Part shown: in pieces, positions 1-6,057 of the stretch
Position numbering within the stretch: the first letter of the stretch is position 1
Layout of the letters: each line of letters begins with the position of its first letter
NCBI GenBank assembly: GCA_902783795.1
Contig: CACZSO010000300.1
Span: 1-19,275 of the forward strand
Origin: an uncultured Eubacteriales bacterium
Lineage (GTDB): Bacteria; Bacillota; Clostridia; Lachnospirales; Lachnospiraceae
Direction: 5' to 3'
DNA length: 19,275 nucleotides
Notes under the pieces: generated by a model
Seen by the model: only the letters and a program-made list of their open reading frames with translations
Told to the model about the DNA's origin: nothing
Database searches by the model: none
Program-made: the position numbers and the translations under genes

Positions 1-1067
1 GTGACATCAGGCTGAAGCTCAGGAATGGAAATGGGCATGTCCAGAGATTTGAAGAAGGCCTCGGTCTTCTCGATACCAGCCAATGCTGTGTTTTCCGGAC
101 AGATGCTGTCGAAGTCGCAGCCCCAAACTTTTACGGCGTACTGTGCAAACCGCAGGACATTTTCCTTCATGACATATCTGGCCCAGCTGCCCCAGATGGC
201 AGCCAATGTGGCTCCGTGGGCTGCATCGTATCTGCCGCTTAACTCATGGCCTATCAGATGGGTAGCCCAGTCGCCGCTGTTGCCCAGCCCTGTCAGGCTG
301 TTATGCGAAATAGAGCCCGCCCACATGATCTCTGACGCAGCTTTGTAATCCGTGGGATCCTGATAGAACTTCGGTCCATACTGGATCACATTATCCAGCA
401 CCGCTTCCGCGATCTTATCCGTAAGATCATTGCCTAATGTATCTTTGTTTGAGAAATAGCGTTCCAGCGTGTGCATCATAATGTCTGTGATGCCGCAGGC
501 AATCTGGTAACGCGGCAATGTATACAGAAGTTCCGGATTCATGATGGCGAACAGCGGACGGATGGGGTCCTGATCGATAGACCGTTTCACTCTGCCTTCA
601 TCCTTTGTCACGACGGAGGAATTCGATGTCTCGCTGCCGGCCGCCGCAAGGGTAAGAACTACGCCTACAGGATAGCAGTTTTTCACTTCTTTCCCCAGGT
701 AGAAGTCCCACACATCCTCGTCCGGATGGCCCAGGCCTACGGCTATGCCCTTCGCTGAGTCGATGACGCTGCCGCCGCCTACTGCCAGGATAAAGTCTAC
801 TTTCTCTTCTTTTCCAAGTTCAATGCCTTTATATACGAGACTTAACAGCGGGTTCGGCTGGGCACCGCCTAACGCCACATATTTGATGCCTTCTTTGTCC
901 AATGAAGCCTTGACCCGGTCCAGGAGGCCGGATTTCTCCGCGCTCTTTCCGCCATAATGCAGCAGTACCTTCGTGCCGCCCCACTTCTTTACATACGTAC
1001 CGACATTGGCTTCTTCATTTTTCCCAAAAACCACTTCTGTGGGTGAGTAATAATGAAACGATCTCAT
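1..1067 (-). CDS. Iron-containing alcohol dehydrogenase, butanol dehydrogenase (YugJ/BdhA) type; 3' end outside window
   Basis: A cytosolic NAD(P)H-dependent dehydrogenase that interconverts aldehydes and alcohols, probably in fermentative redox balancing. 355 codons are visible and the frame is still open at the left edge; the family is usually about 385-390 residues, so roughly 30 C-terminal residues lie outside. The cofactor-binding GGGS motif is at residues 97-100. The four metal ligands fit D195, H199, H270 and H284, with the 14-residue H-to-H spacing of the family, followed by HG at 284-285. The MHTLERYFS stretch near 198 is typical of the butanol dehydrogenase branch rather than FucO. 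The ATG at 1067 is preceded by AGAAGG about 8 bases upstream. It appears to be transcribed alone from the promoter at 1160-1188. Substrate specificity cannot be told from sequence. Confidence 0.93.
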   Translation of the reverse strand, partial: MRSFHYYSPTEVVFGKNEEANVGTYVKKWGGTKVLLHYGGKSAEKSGLLDRVKASLDKEGIKYVALGGAQPNPLLSLVYKGIELGKEEKVDFILAVGGGSVIDSAKGIAVGLGHPDEDVWDFYLGKEVKNCYPVGVVLTLAAAGSETSNSSVVTKDEGRVKRSIDQDPIRPLFAIMNPELLYTLPRYQIACGITDIMMHTLERYFSNKDTLGNDLTDKIAEAVLDNVIQYGPKFYQDPTDYKAASEIMWAGSISHNSLTGLGNSGDWATHLIGHELSGRYDAAHGATLAAIWGSWARYVMKENVLRFAQYAVKVWGCDFDSICPENTALAGIEKTEAFFKSLDMPISIPELQPDV

Positions 1068-1128
1068 AATCCATACCTTCTTTTTTAATGGTGCCTAAAA
1101 AGATTTAAAAATGGTCCTTATTCATTTC

Positions 1129-1145
1129 AGACCGGTCTAAAGACC
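1129..1145. promoter_or_regulatory. Nested palindromic operator candidate between promoter and start of the alcohol dehydrogenase
   Basis: AGACCGGTCT (1129-1138) is a perfect 10-bp palindrome. It overlaps a second inverted repeat, GGTCT-AA-AGACC (1134-1145), so one 17-bp stretch carries three GGTCT/AGACC half-sites. It lies 15-31 bases downstream of the proposed -10 box, where a bound repressor would block transcription. The GACC-GGTC core resembles operators of some TetR-family repressors. That family link is inference, and no regulator gene is adjacent. Confidence 0.4.
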
Positions 1146-1159
1146 AGCTGACCATCTTT

Positions 1160-1188
1160 ATTTTACTTGTTTCTGATTCCGGTGTCAA
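1160..1188 (-). promoter_or_regulatory. Sigma-A-type promoter of the alcohol dehydrogenase
   Basis: Read on the minus strand, TTGACA (1183-1188) is followed after exactly 17 bases by TAAAAT (1160-1165). This is a perfect -35 box and a five-of-six -10 box. Transcription would start near 1153, giving a leader of about 85 bases that includes the palindrome at 1129-1145. Confidence 0.7.
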
Positions 1189-1486
1189 TGAAGAATCTGT
1201 CTTGCTTAAACTTCCTGAAACAGCCATAATCACAATAAGACAGCTTTTCATACTGCTGACATAGGCACCGATGCTTAATCGATCGGTTATTCCCCTGAGG
1301 TTCCGTCCTCCCGCGTATTTACCGAGAAATAACAGTAGCTTGTGTCCACTTTCAGCCATACCCCCTCGTTAAAAGAAGAATGGCTATCCTTAAATGCAGA
1401 ATATTCAGTTTAAAGCTGAGTTTGATTGCAAGATAAGCTGTTTTGTTTGAGTTTGAAAATAAAGACCTGGCGGATAACATTCGAGA
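1189..1486. other. Intergenic stretch without a supportable gene
   Basis: About 300 bases between the alcohol dehydrogenase promoter and the sirtuin stop codon. An 84-codon minus-strand frame (1105-1359) crosses it but contains the promoter and operator and has no recognisable domain, so it is not called. Small signals only: an interrupted inverted repeat ACCGAT-9-ATCGGT (1267-1287), and TGAGTTTGA twice as a direct repeat (1417-1425, 1448-1456). No convincing terminator is visible after the sirtuin gene. Confidence 0.5.
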
Positions 1487-2491
1487 TTACTGCAGTAAGG
1501 CTTTAAGAAGTTCTTTTATCATAGCTCCGCTGTCACCATCAATACAGATGGAACGCTTTTCGATCTCCCTCGGACAGTAGGCTTCGCTGTAGTTCAGGCA
1601 GGCGTAGACCGCGTTTTCATTGTCATTCGTCATCTGCCAGAACGGATATTTGATGATGACAGGGGTGTTCCCGCCGACGCCGATCTCCAGAAACAGCACA
1701 TGCTTTCCTTCATGAGTTTTTAGAAAATCCAGATATGCCGCGGAGGCTTTGTGCCACCCTTCGTCTTCGACAAAAGAATCATCCGAGCGCAGGTTCATAG
1801 TCATATCAGATCCGTCATCCGGGCACTTTGGGATCATCTCTGTCGGGATCTCCATTCTGAGCTTGCCGCTTTCCGGAAGTTCAAACCTGCCGCTTTCATC
1901 CCGGACAAAACCCTGGCCCTCCATGGCTTTCATGATCCATTCTTCATTTTCGTAGGTCTTCCGGTTTCCGGGATCCGTGCTCTGGAACAGCCCGTAGTCG
2001 CCTTGGGTGTAGAAAAGACGCGCCTTGTCAAAGCCGGCTTTCTGGAAACAGTGGTCCACGTTCGTGGTGATCACAAAGTAATCCTTATCCTTCACCAGCT
2101 GCAGCAGCTCCTCATAGACCGGCTTCGGCGGGTCCAGGTACCGGTTGATGTAGATGTACCGCGCCCAGTAGGTCCAGAAGATCTCTTTGGAAGGATAGGG
2201 ATAAAATCCGCCGGCATACATATCCCGGATCTCGTACTTTTTGATAAAATCCGGGAACCACTTCTCAAAGCGTTCGCCGGTATAGATAAATCCTGCCGAT
2301 GTGGAAAGGCCGGCTCCCGCGCCGATCACGATGGCGTCGGCAGTCTCGATCTCTTTCTTCAGCCGGTCCAGATTTTCCTGTCGGGTGCCGGTCCCGCGGG
2401 AGATCCCGGAACGGAAAGTCCGGACACCTGCGATGCCGTTCTGTATGGTCTCCAGATAGCCGTTCCGCAGCTCAGAATAGTTCTTCTTCAT
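1487..2491 (-). CDS. Class M sirtuin (SirTM), NAD-dependent protein ADP-ribosyltransferase
   Basis: A Sir2-fold NAD-dependent enzyme of 334 residues. Class M sirtuins ADP-ribosylate a lipoylated GcvH-like carrier rather than deacetylating proteins, and are paired with a zinc-type macrodomain that removes the mark. The NAD-binding GAGAGLSTSAG is at residues 57-67. N144, Q163 and D165 reproduce the +19/+21 spacing of N118/Q137/D139 in the Streptococcus pyogenes enzyme, so Gln replaces the deacetylase His. The usual zinc-knuckle region keeps only C223 (CPDDG, then NLRSDD), so a structural zinc site looks lost. The ATG at 2491 is chosen because residues resembling the family begin soon after it; the frame is open to 2521 inside the upstream gene. 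It overlaps the macrodomain gene by 20 bases, implying translational coupling. No GcvH-L or lipoate ligase gene is in the window. Confidence 0.9.
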   Translation of the reverse strand: MKKNYSELRNGYLETIQNGIAGVRTFRSGISRGTGTRQENLDRLKKEIETADAIVIGAGAGLSTSAGFIYTGERFEKWFPDFIKKYEIRDMYAGGFYPYPSKEIFWTYWARYIYINRYLDPPKPVYEELLQLVKDKDYFVITTNVDHCFQKAGFDKARLFYTQGDYGLFQSTDPGNRKTYENEEWIMKAMEGQGFVRDESGRFELPESGKLRMEIPTEMIPKCPDDGSDMTMNLRSDDSFVEDEGWHKASAAYLDFLKTHEGKHVLFLEIGVGGNTPVIIKYPFWQMTNDNENAVYACLNYSEAYCPREIEKRSICIDGDSGAMIKELLKALLQ

Positions 2492-3293
2492 AGTACTTTT
2501 TGTCCTCATCTTTAAAAACATTGAAGATCACTCTTCCCATTTTATCCGGATGCGCAGCAAGCCAATCGGTCACCGTCTTTACCGCGATCTGGGCCGCCCG
2601 TTTATTGGGAAAGCGGAAGACACCGGTGGAGATGCAGCAGAAGGCCACAGTCTTGATATCGTTTTCCGCGCAGAGGTCCAGCGTGTTCCGGTAGCAGGCA
2701 GCGAGATCTTCTTCCAGTTCCGGGGTAAGCTCATACTGAACGATCGGCCCGACGATATGGACCACGTGCTTCGCCGGGAGGTTATAGCCTTCCGTCAGCA
2801 TCGGGACTGCCGCTGGCTGTTCATAATCCCTGCCGTACCGGGCGCGGAGAAGGTTCATCTGTCTGTTGCACTCGGCCCTGAGCTGGATCCCCGCAAAGGT
2901 ATGGATGCAGTTATCGATGCAGGTGTGCATCGGGACAAAACAGCCCAGCATCTGTGAATTGGCCGCGTTGACGATAGCGTCAACAGAAAGCCTGGTTATA
3001 TCGCCCTGCCAGATGGAAAGCAGGTCCGCAAAGTCATGGCTGCCGCCCTGAGAAGCAACCGTCGGGATCTCATCTGAGGTCACGATCCCGTTTTCACGAT
3101 TCCGTTCCTGAAGGTATTCATTCTGGATGGCGATCACGGAAGAAGGCATCATTTTCGGCATGCGGATATTCATCAGAGACCGGAGGAGGCGTTTCTTTTC
3201 TTCCGTATCCGAAGGTGTTTTCAGATTCCGGTATACTACGGAGTCTTCTTTAAACTGTTCAACCAGGTAATCCAGACGTTCCTTCTGATTCAT
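2472..3293 (-). CDS. Zinc-type macrodomain protein-ADP-ribose hydrolase
   Basis: A 273-residue protein with an N-terminal helical extension (about 1-90) and a macrodomain (about 92-272). The ADP-ribose loop is seen as QGDIT...DAIVNAANSQMLG (96-117). It is followed by GCFVPMHTCIDNCIH (117-131), the signature of zinc-containing macrodomains; likely zinc ligands are C118, H123 and C125. The ISTGVFRFP loop (221-229) is the phosphate-binding segment. These enzymes reverse the modification made by class M sirtuins, matching the overlapping downstream gene. The ATG at 3293 has AAAGGA seven bases upstream and is preferred over the in-frame ATG at 3326. The free-living function is thought to be control of lipoyl-carrier activity under oxidative stress. 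Confidence 0.92.
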   Translation of the reverse strand: MNQKERLDYLVEQFKEDSVVYRNLKTPSDTEEKKRLLRSLMNIRMPKMMPSSVIAIQNEYLQERNRENGIVTSDEIPTVASQGGSHDFADLLSIWQGDITRLSVDAIVNAANSQMLGCFVPMHTCIDNCIHTFAGIQLRAECNRQMNLLRARYGRDYEQPAAVPMLTEGYNLPAKHVVHIVGPIVQYELTPELEEDLAACYRNTLDLCAENDIKTVAFCCISTGVFRFPNKRAAQIAVKTVTDWLAAHPDKMGRVIFNVFKDEDKKYYEEELF

Positions 3294-3338
3294 GATCAGT
3301 TCCTTTCCGCCGAATCTTTTCAGCAAGTCGATTCCGGC

Positions 3339-3371
3339 CTTGTAACCACCCCGGTTTTTCCTTCAAAAACC
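3339..3371 (-). promoter_or_regulatory. Possible promoter and inverted repeat upstream of the macrodomain/sirtuin operon
   Basis: A perfect inverted repeat, GGTTTTT (3353-3359), CCTTC, AAAAACC (3365-3371), lies about 60 bases before the macrodomain start. On the minus strand a weak promoter, TTGAAG (3361-3366), 16 bases, TACAAG (3339-3344), overlaps it. Neither arm is followed by a T-run, so it is not a terminator. The overlap suggests an operator, but the promoter match is only four of six at each box. Confidence 0.3.
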
Positions 3372-3395
3372 CCATATCTGCTTGACTGCTCCCAT

Positions 3396-3989
3396 TTAAT
3401 CCTCTTGCCTGGGTATAAACAGACTTCTTCCCTCTTTACGCGCTTTGACCGCAGGATAGTTGCCTTCAATATAACCCAGACATACAAAAACCAGGGGTGT
3501 ATATTCCGGATCCAGCCCCCATTCGCCCGGCAGACCTTTCATTTCGGGATGATTAAACGTAGCCTCTGCCCGTCCTACGATGCAGCTGGAAACGCCTAGA
3601 TCATAGGCCTCCAGTACCATGTTTTCTGCAGCACAGAAACCGGTACCGATGGCATTTACAGCACCTTTATTTTTTTCAGGAATACAAACGATGCCCAGAG
3701 CCGTACAACTGTAGAAACCGCTTTTTATAGAAAGATCGTCAATGATGGACGGCTGCTCTTCAGAAACACCACTGGCCCAATTTCGTTTTTCACATGCGGC
3801 ATTGATCACTCCTATGCGCTCGATCAGCTCAGGATCGTCTATCATAATGATCTTTGCTGCCTGCCTGGCTCCGGCATTAGGTGCATACAAGCCAGCCTCC
3901 ACGATCATATCCAGCTTTTCTCTTTCCACCCGTTCTGTCCTATATTTTCGAATCGATCTGCGTGTTTTCATCTGTTCTAAAAGATTCAT
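3396..3989 (-). CDS. Nitroreductase family FMN-dependent oxidoreductase
   Basis: A 197-residue cytosolic FMN-dependent NAD(P)H oxidoreductase; such enzymes reduce quinones, nitro compounds or flavins. The FMN-phosphate-binding RRSIRKY segment is at residues 10-16. AGLYAPNAGARQ (32-43) is the usual substrate/FMN loop, and the C-terminal CLGY...KARKEGRS stretch matches the family end. The ATG at 3989 follows AGGAGG by four bases; the frame extends further upstream to 4148, but that part is the leader and has no homology to the family. It is divergent from the HxlR regulator at 4312, a common arrangement in which HxlR proteins control an oxidoreductase gene. Substrate unknown. Confidence 0.88.
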   Translation of the reverse strand: MNLLEQMKTRRSIRKYRTERVEREKLDMIVEAGLYAPNAGARQAAKIIMIDDPELIERIGVINAACEKRNWASGVSEEQPSIIDDLSIKSGFYSCTALGIVCIPEKNKGAVNAIGTGFCAAENMVLEAYDLGVSSCIVGRAEATFNHPEMKGLPGEWGLDPEYTPLVFVCLGYIEGNYPAVKARKEGRSLFIPRQED

Positions 3990-4013
3990 ACATCCTCCTG
4001 CAATTTCATTTGT

Positions 4014-4034
4014 GGCAGTTGGACACCAACTGCC
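4014..4034. promoter_or_regulatory. Perfect 9-bp inverted repeat in the nitroreductase leader
   Basis: GGCAGTTGG (4014-4022), ACA, CCAACTGCC (4026-4034). The arms match without a mismatch. It lies between the proposed promoter and the ribosome binding site, starting 25 bases upstream of the nitroreductase ATG. No T-run follows on the minus strand, so it is an operator or a leader RNA hairpin rather than a terminator. Confidence 0.55.
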
Positions 4035-4111
4035 GATTGAGATTAATGTTTCCATTGCTAAAGCGCCTTTACGGCGTAAGATCAGAGAGCACAATTGCTG
4101 TCTGTGGTTAT

Positions 4112-4140
4112 ATTGTATCTTAAACAAAGTCATCCCACAA
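4112..4140 (-). promoter_or_regulatory. Candidate promoter of the nitroreductase
   Basis: On the minus strand TTGTGG (4135-4140), a 17-base spacer, TACAAT (4112-4117). The -10 box is five of six and the -35 box four of six. It predicts a leader of about 115 bases that carries the inverted repeat at 4014-4034. Confidence 0.45.
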
Positions 4141-4186
4141 GTACGCACCTTTTTATTAGATGGTCACTTTTTTGTAACTCATAGAC

Positions 4187-4230
4187 ATACTGCACTTCTT
4201 TTGATATACTGTGTTCAATTATCAATACTG
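4187..4230 (+). promoter_or_regulatory. Three ATACTG direct repeats at exact 19-bp period, candidate HxlR operator array
   Basis: ATACTG occurs at 4187-4192, 4206-4211 and 4225-4230, so starts are exactly 19 bases apart. The six bases after each copy (CACTTC, TGTTCA, CATTCG) are also pyrimidine/T-rich in register. The array sits between the divergent nitroreductase and HxlR genes. HxlR of Bacillus subtilis is recalled to act at tandem repeats, so autoregulation plus control of the nitroreductase is plausible. This is inference. Confidence 0.5.
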
Positions 4231-4311
4231 CATTCGATTTGACACCATTGGACAGACAGGCCGTTTACACAATAACTGACTTTAAAGAGGCGGCAAAGAA
4301 AGGAACCTGTA

Positions 4312-4641
4312 ATGAAAACAAAAGAAGAACTCCCCGAGTGCCCCGTTGCAACTACGGTACAGCTGATCGGAAGCAAGTGGAAACTTCTGATCCTCAGGAA
4401 CCTGCTTGAGCGTCCCTGGCGGTTCAATGAACTCAGAAAAAGCCTGGACGGCATCAGCCAGAAGGTCCTTACAGACAGCCTTCGCTCTATGGAGGAAGAC
4501 GGGATCATTACCCGGACAGTCTATCCGGAAGTCCCGCCCCGTGTGGAATATGCCCTGAGCGATCTCGGGGAATCCATGCAGCCGATCATCAAAGCGATGG
4601 AGGAATTCGGCCTTGATTACAAAGCACTCGCGGACAAATGA
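4312..4641 (+). CDS. HxlR family winged helix-turn-helix transcriptional regulator
   Basis: A 109-residue DNA-binding protein. The HxlR fold is clear: CPVATTVQLIGSKWKLLIL (10-28) with the conserved Cys10 near the N-terminus, then RPWRFNELRKSLDGISQKVL (34-53) as the recognition-helix region, and the wing PRVEYALSDLG (80-90). Cys10 is the residue that senses thiol-reactive or electrophilic stress in several HxlR proteins; here that is only possible. The ATG has AAAGGA seven bases upstream. It is divergent from the nitroreductase gene, the likely target, with the repeat array in between. Family length is 100-130 residues, so the gene is complete. Confidence 0.92.
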   Translation: MKTKEELPECPVATTVQLIGSKWKLLILRNLLERPWRFNELRKSLDGISQKVLTDSLRSMEEDGIITRTVYPEVPPRVEYALSDLGESMQPIIKAMEEFGLDYKALADK

Positions 4642-4688
4642 AAAGCTGGGAAACGGCAGCTGACCTGATCTTTCTCCTTTTTACAAAA

Positions 4689-4724
4689 AAACGGACTGCT
4701 GTAGTAAATACAGCAGCCCCGTTT
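4689..4724. terminator. Bidirectional intrinsic terminator between HxlR and the DUF6506-like gene
   Basis: Stem AAACGG (4689-4694) and CTGCTGTA (4696-4703), loop GTAAA, stem TACAGCAG (4709-4716) and CCGTTT (4719-4724). On the plus strand TTTATTTGTTT follows. On the minus strand a run of seven T follows, so it is stronger for the leftward transcript from 5814. The genes on either side converge on it. Confidence 0.85.
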
Positions 4725-4790
4725 ATTTGTTTGCCTGCCCAATCAGAAAGATGCCCAAATCATTTAGGATCAAATCTTTCTTAAGAGCGC

Positions 4791-4815
4791 CCGCCCATAA
4801 CGGGCGGCAGTTTTT
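4791..4815 (+). terminator. Possible second terminator hairpin downstream of HxlR
   Basis: CCGCCC (4791-4796), ATAAC, GGGCGG (4802-4807), then CAG and TTTTT (4811-4815). The stem is short but GC-rich. It ends five bases before the stop of the convergent gene and could back up the terminator at 4689-4724. Confidence 0.4.
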
Positions 4816-4819
4816 CGTA

Positions 4820-5122
4820 TTACTGGAACATATCATCTCCGGACTTGAACCCAAAGGCCGGATGGAAGTCAAATTTAACGGCGCCTACAGCGATGCCGGG
4901 GCCTACGGCTTTTTTGATCCTGGCTATGCCTTCATTACCGAAGCCTGCGCACAGTTCCACAGCGGTGCAGCCCTTTGCTACCATTTCCTTCGCCACTTCC
5001 TCTGCTTCCGCATAAGTTGCGCAGCCGACCACATTCATATTGATCTCTTCTGACGGGATCACCGCCCGGTTTACCTTCGGATCCAGGCCGCCTGCCACAT
5101 AAATAAATGCACACTCAAACAT
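4820..5122 (-). CDS. DUF6506-like small protein of unknown function
   Basis: A 100-residue soluble protein starting MFECAFIYVAGGLDPK. The (F/Y)xYVAxGxDPxxxR start, the central VGCATYAEAEEVAKEMVAKGC (about 31-51) and ELCAGFG (54-60) resemble proteins annotated DUF6506; assignment is from memory. No catalytic motif is recognised and there is no membrane segment. AAAGGAGG lies nine bases before the ATG at 5122 and only three before an in-frame ATG at 5128, so 5122 is preferred. It lies about 55 bases downstream of the NAD(P)H-hydrate epimerase gene, same strand, and the pair ends at the terminator 4689-4724. Confidence 0.75.
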   Translation of the reverse strand: MFECAFIYVAGGLDPKVNRAVIPSEEINMNVVGCATYAEAEEVAKEMVAKGCTAVELCAGFGNEGIARIKKAVGPGIAVGAVKFDFHPAFGFKSGDDMFQ

Positions 5123-5178
5123 GTTCATAGACCTCCTTTATTATCTTGTATCCATCATAACAAACTTCGGACTTAACG

Positions 5179-5814
5179 TCAATCCGGCAATGTAATACCG
5201 ATATCCACATTGACCAATTTCCCGATCATTTCCTCTGCCCTTCCCTTGAAAAAACCAGTCTTCAAAAATCCCACCGATACGGTAAGGTCACTTTTCACCA
5301 TGAGTTCCCCCTCACCTGTATCGCCGTTCATACCGCTGTTGATGTCCACAGAAATGACAAAAGCGCCTGCTTCATTGATCATCTGGATAGCTGAGGCAAT
5401 AGGCTCCCGGGGCACACCGGAAAATCCGGTCCCCAGCATGCAATCCACCAGGATATCATAGGAAGCAAATGAAACTTCCTCATCAAAGGGCAGGATCTTC
5501 ACTCCTTTTTCAACACAGCGGTCATAATAATACTGGCCATCCGGAGAAAACCGGTCATAAAGGCAGCAGACATCGGCATCAAGGCCCTGCTCTTTCATGA
5601 TGGCGGCTAAAGCATACCCATCCCCGGCGTTATTTCCACTGCCGCAGATGATCAATGTTTTCTTTTCCTGCCATCCATCATAAGCATCAAAAACACCTTG
5701 GGCAGCCCTTTGCATCAGCACTAAAGAGGGGGTGCCATGAGCTATGGTAAACTGGTCCGCCTCACGCATTTCGGCCACACTAACGATCTTTATTCTGCTG
5801 TCTTTATCCGACAT
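5179..5814 (-). CDS. nnrE: Free-standing NAD(P)H-hydrate epimerase (YjeF N-terminal domain)
   Basis: Epimerises R-NAD(P)HX to the S form so that a dehydratase can repair damaged nicotinamide cofactor. This is the 211-residue N-terminal YjeF domain only. The phosphate/metal loop GSGNNAGDG is at residues 58-66 (usual form GPGNNGGDG), the catalytic Asp fits D124 in VDCMLGTGF, and SVDINSGMNGDTGE (155-168) is the second signature. Most bacteria fuse this to an ADP-dependent dehydratase of about 280 residues, but here the stop follows directly after the epimerase domain and no dehydratase remnant is seen in the 56-base gap downstream. AAGGAG lies seven bases before the ATG. Confidence 0.88.
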   Translation of the reverse strand: MSDKDSRIKIVSVAEMREADQFTIAHGTPSLVLMQRAAQGVFDAYDGWQEKKTLIICGSGNNAGDGYALAAIMKEQGLDADVCCLYDRFSPDGQYYYDRCVEKGVKILPFDEEVSFASYDILVDCMLGTGFSGVPREPIASAIQMINEAGAFVISVDINSGMNGDTGEGELMVKSDLTVSVGFLKTGFFKGRAEEMIGKLVNVDIGITLPD

Positions 5815-5851
5815 ACATTATCTCCTTCATTCATATTCAGTGTCCTTTTTA

Positions 5852-5860
5852 ATTATAGCA
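5852..5860 (-). promoter_or_regulatory. Extended -10 promoter of the nnrE/DUF6506 operon
   Basis: On the minus strand TGC-TATAAT: a perfect -10 box (5852-5857) with the TGN extension (5858-5860). The -35 region at 17-18 bases is poor, as is common for extended -10 promoters. The nnrE ATG is 38 bases downstream of the -10 box. Confidence 0.6.
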
Positions 5861-5946
5861 TTTCTACAGAAAAACTGACATATTAATTTACTTATTTTAA
5901 GCCGGTATCCAGCTGCTTCCGGACGGGTCCTGCACCGGTCAGAGTA

Positions 5947-5975
5947 TTGACATTTATTATTACGAAATATATACT
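5947..5975 (+). promoter_or_regulatory. Promoter of the three-gene envelope operon
   Basis: TTGACA (5947-5952), a 17-base spacer, TATACT (5970-5975). The -35 box is perfect and the -10 box five of six. It predicts a start near 5982 and a leader of about 75 bases. The rest of the 5861-5946 gap shows nothing else of note. Confidence 0.75.
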
Positions 5976-6057
5976 ATATTCAAATTTTCTTTATTGATAA
6001 ATGGAGCCGGAAAGCTGATCGGAACCTATAACAGCATCATTCCCTCTAAGAGTGCCT

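Noticed and set aside
1105..1359. An 84-codon minus-strand frame with a GAGGGGG stretch just before its ATG.
   Set aside because: The near-consensus promoter and operator of the alcohol dehydrogenase lie inside it, no domain is recognisable, and the composition (clusters of Ser/Ile/Lys) looks like non-coding translation.
1751..2515. A 254-codon plus-strand frame opposite the sirtuin gene.
   Set aside because: It is antisense to a strongly supported sirtuin gene in a complementary frame and shows no domain of its own.
3990..4148. In-frame N-terminal extension of the nitroreductase.
   Set aside because: The family motif starts at MNLLEQMKTRRS, AGGAGG precedes the ATG at 3989, and the extension contains the inverted repeat and the proposed promoter.
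4727..5053. A 108-codon plus-strand frame.
   Set aside because: It is antisense to the DUF6506-like gene and includes terminator sequence.
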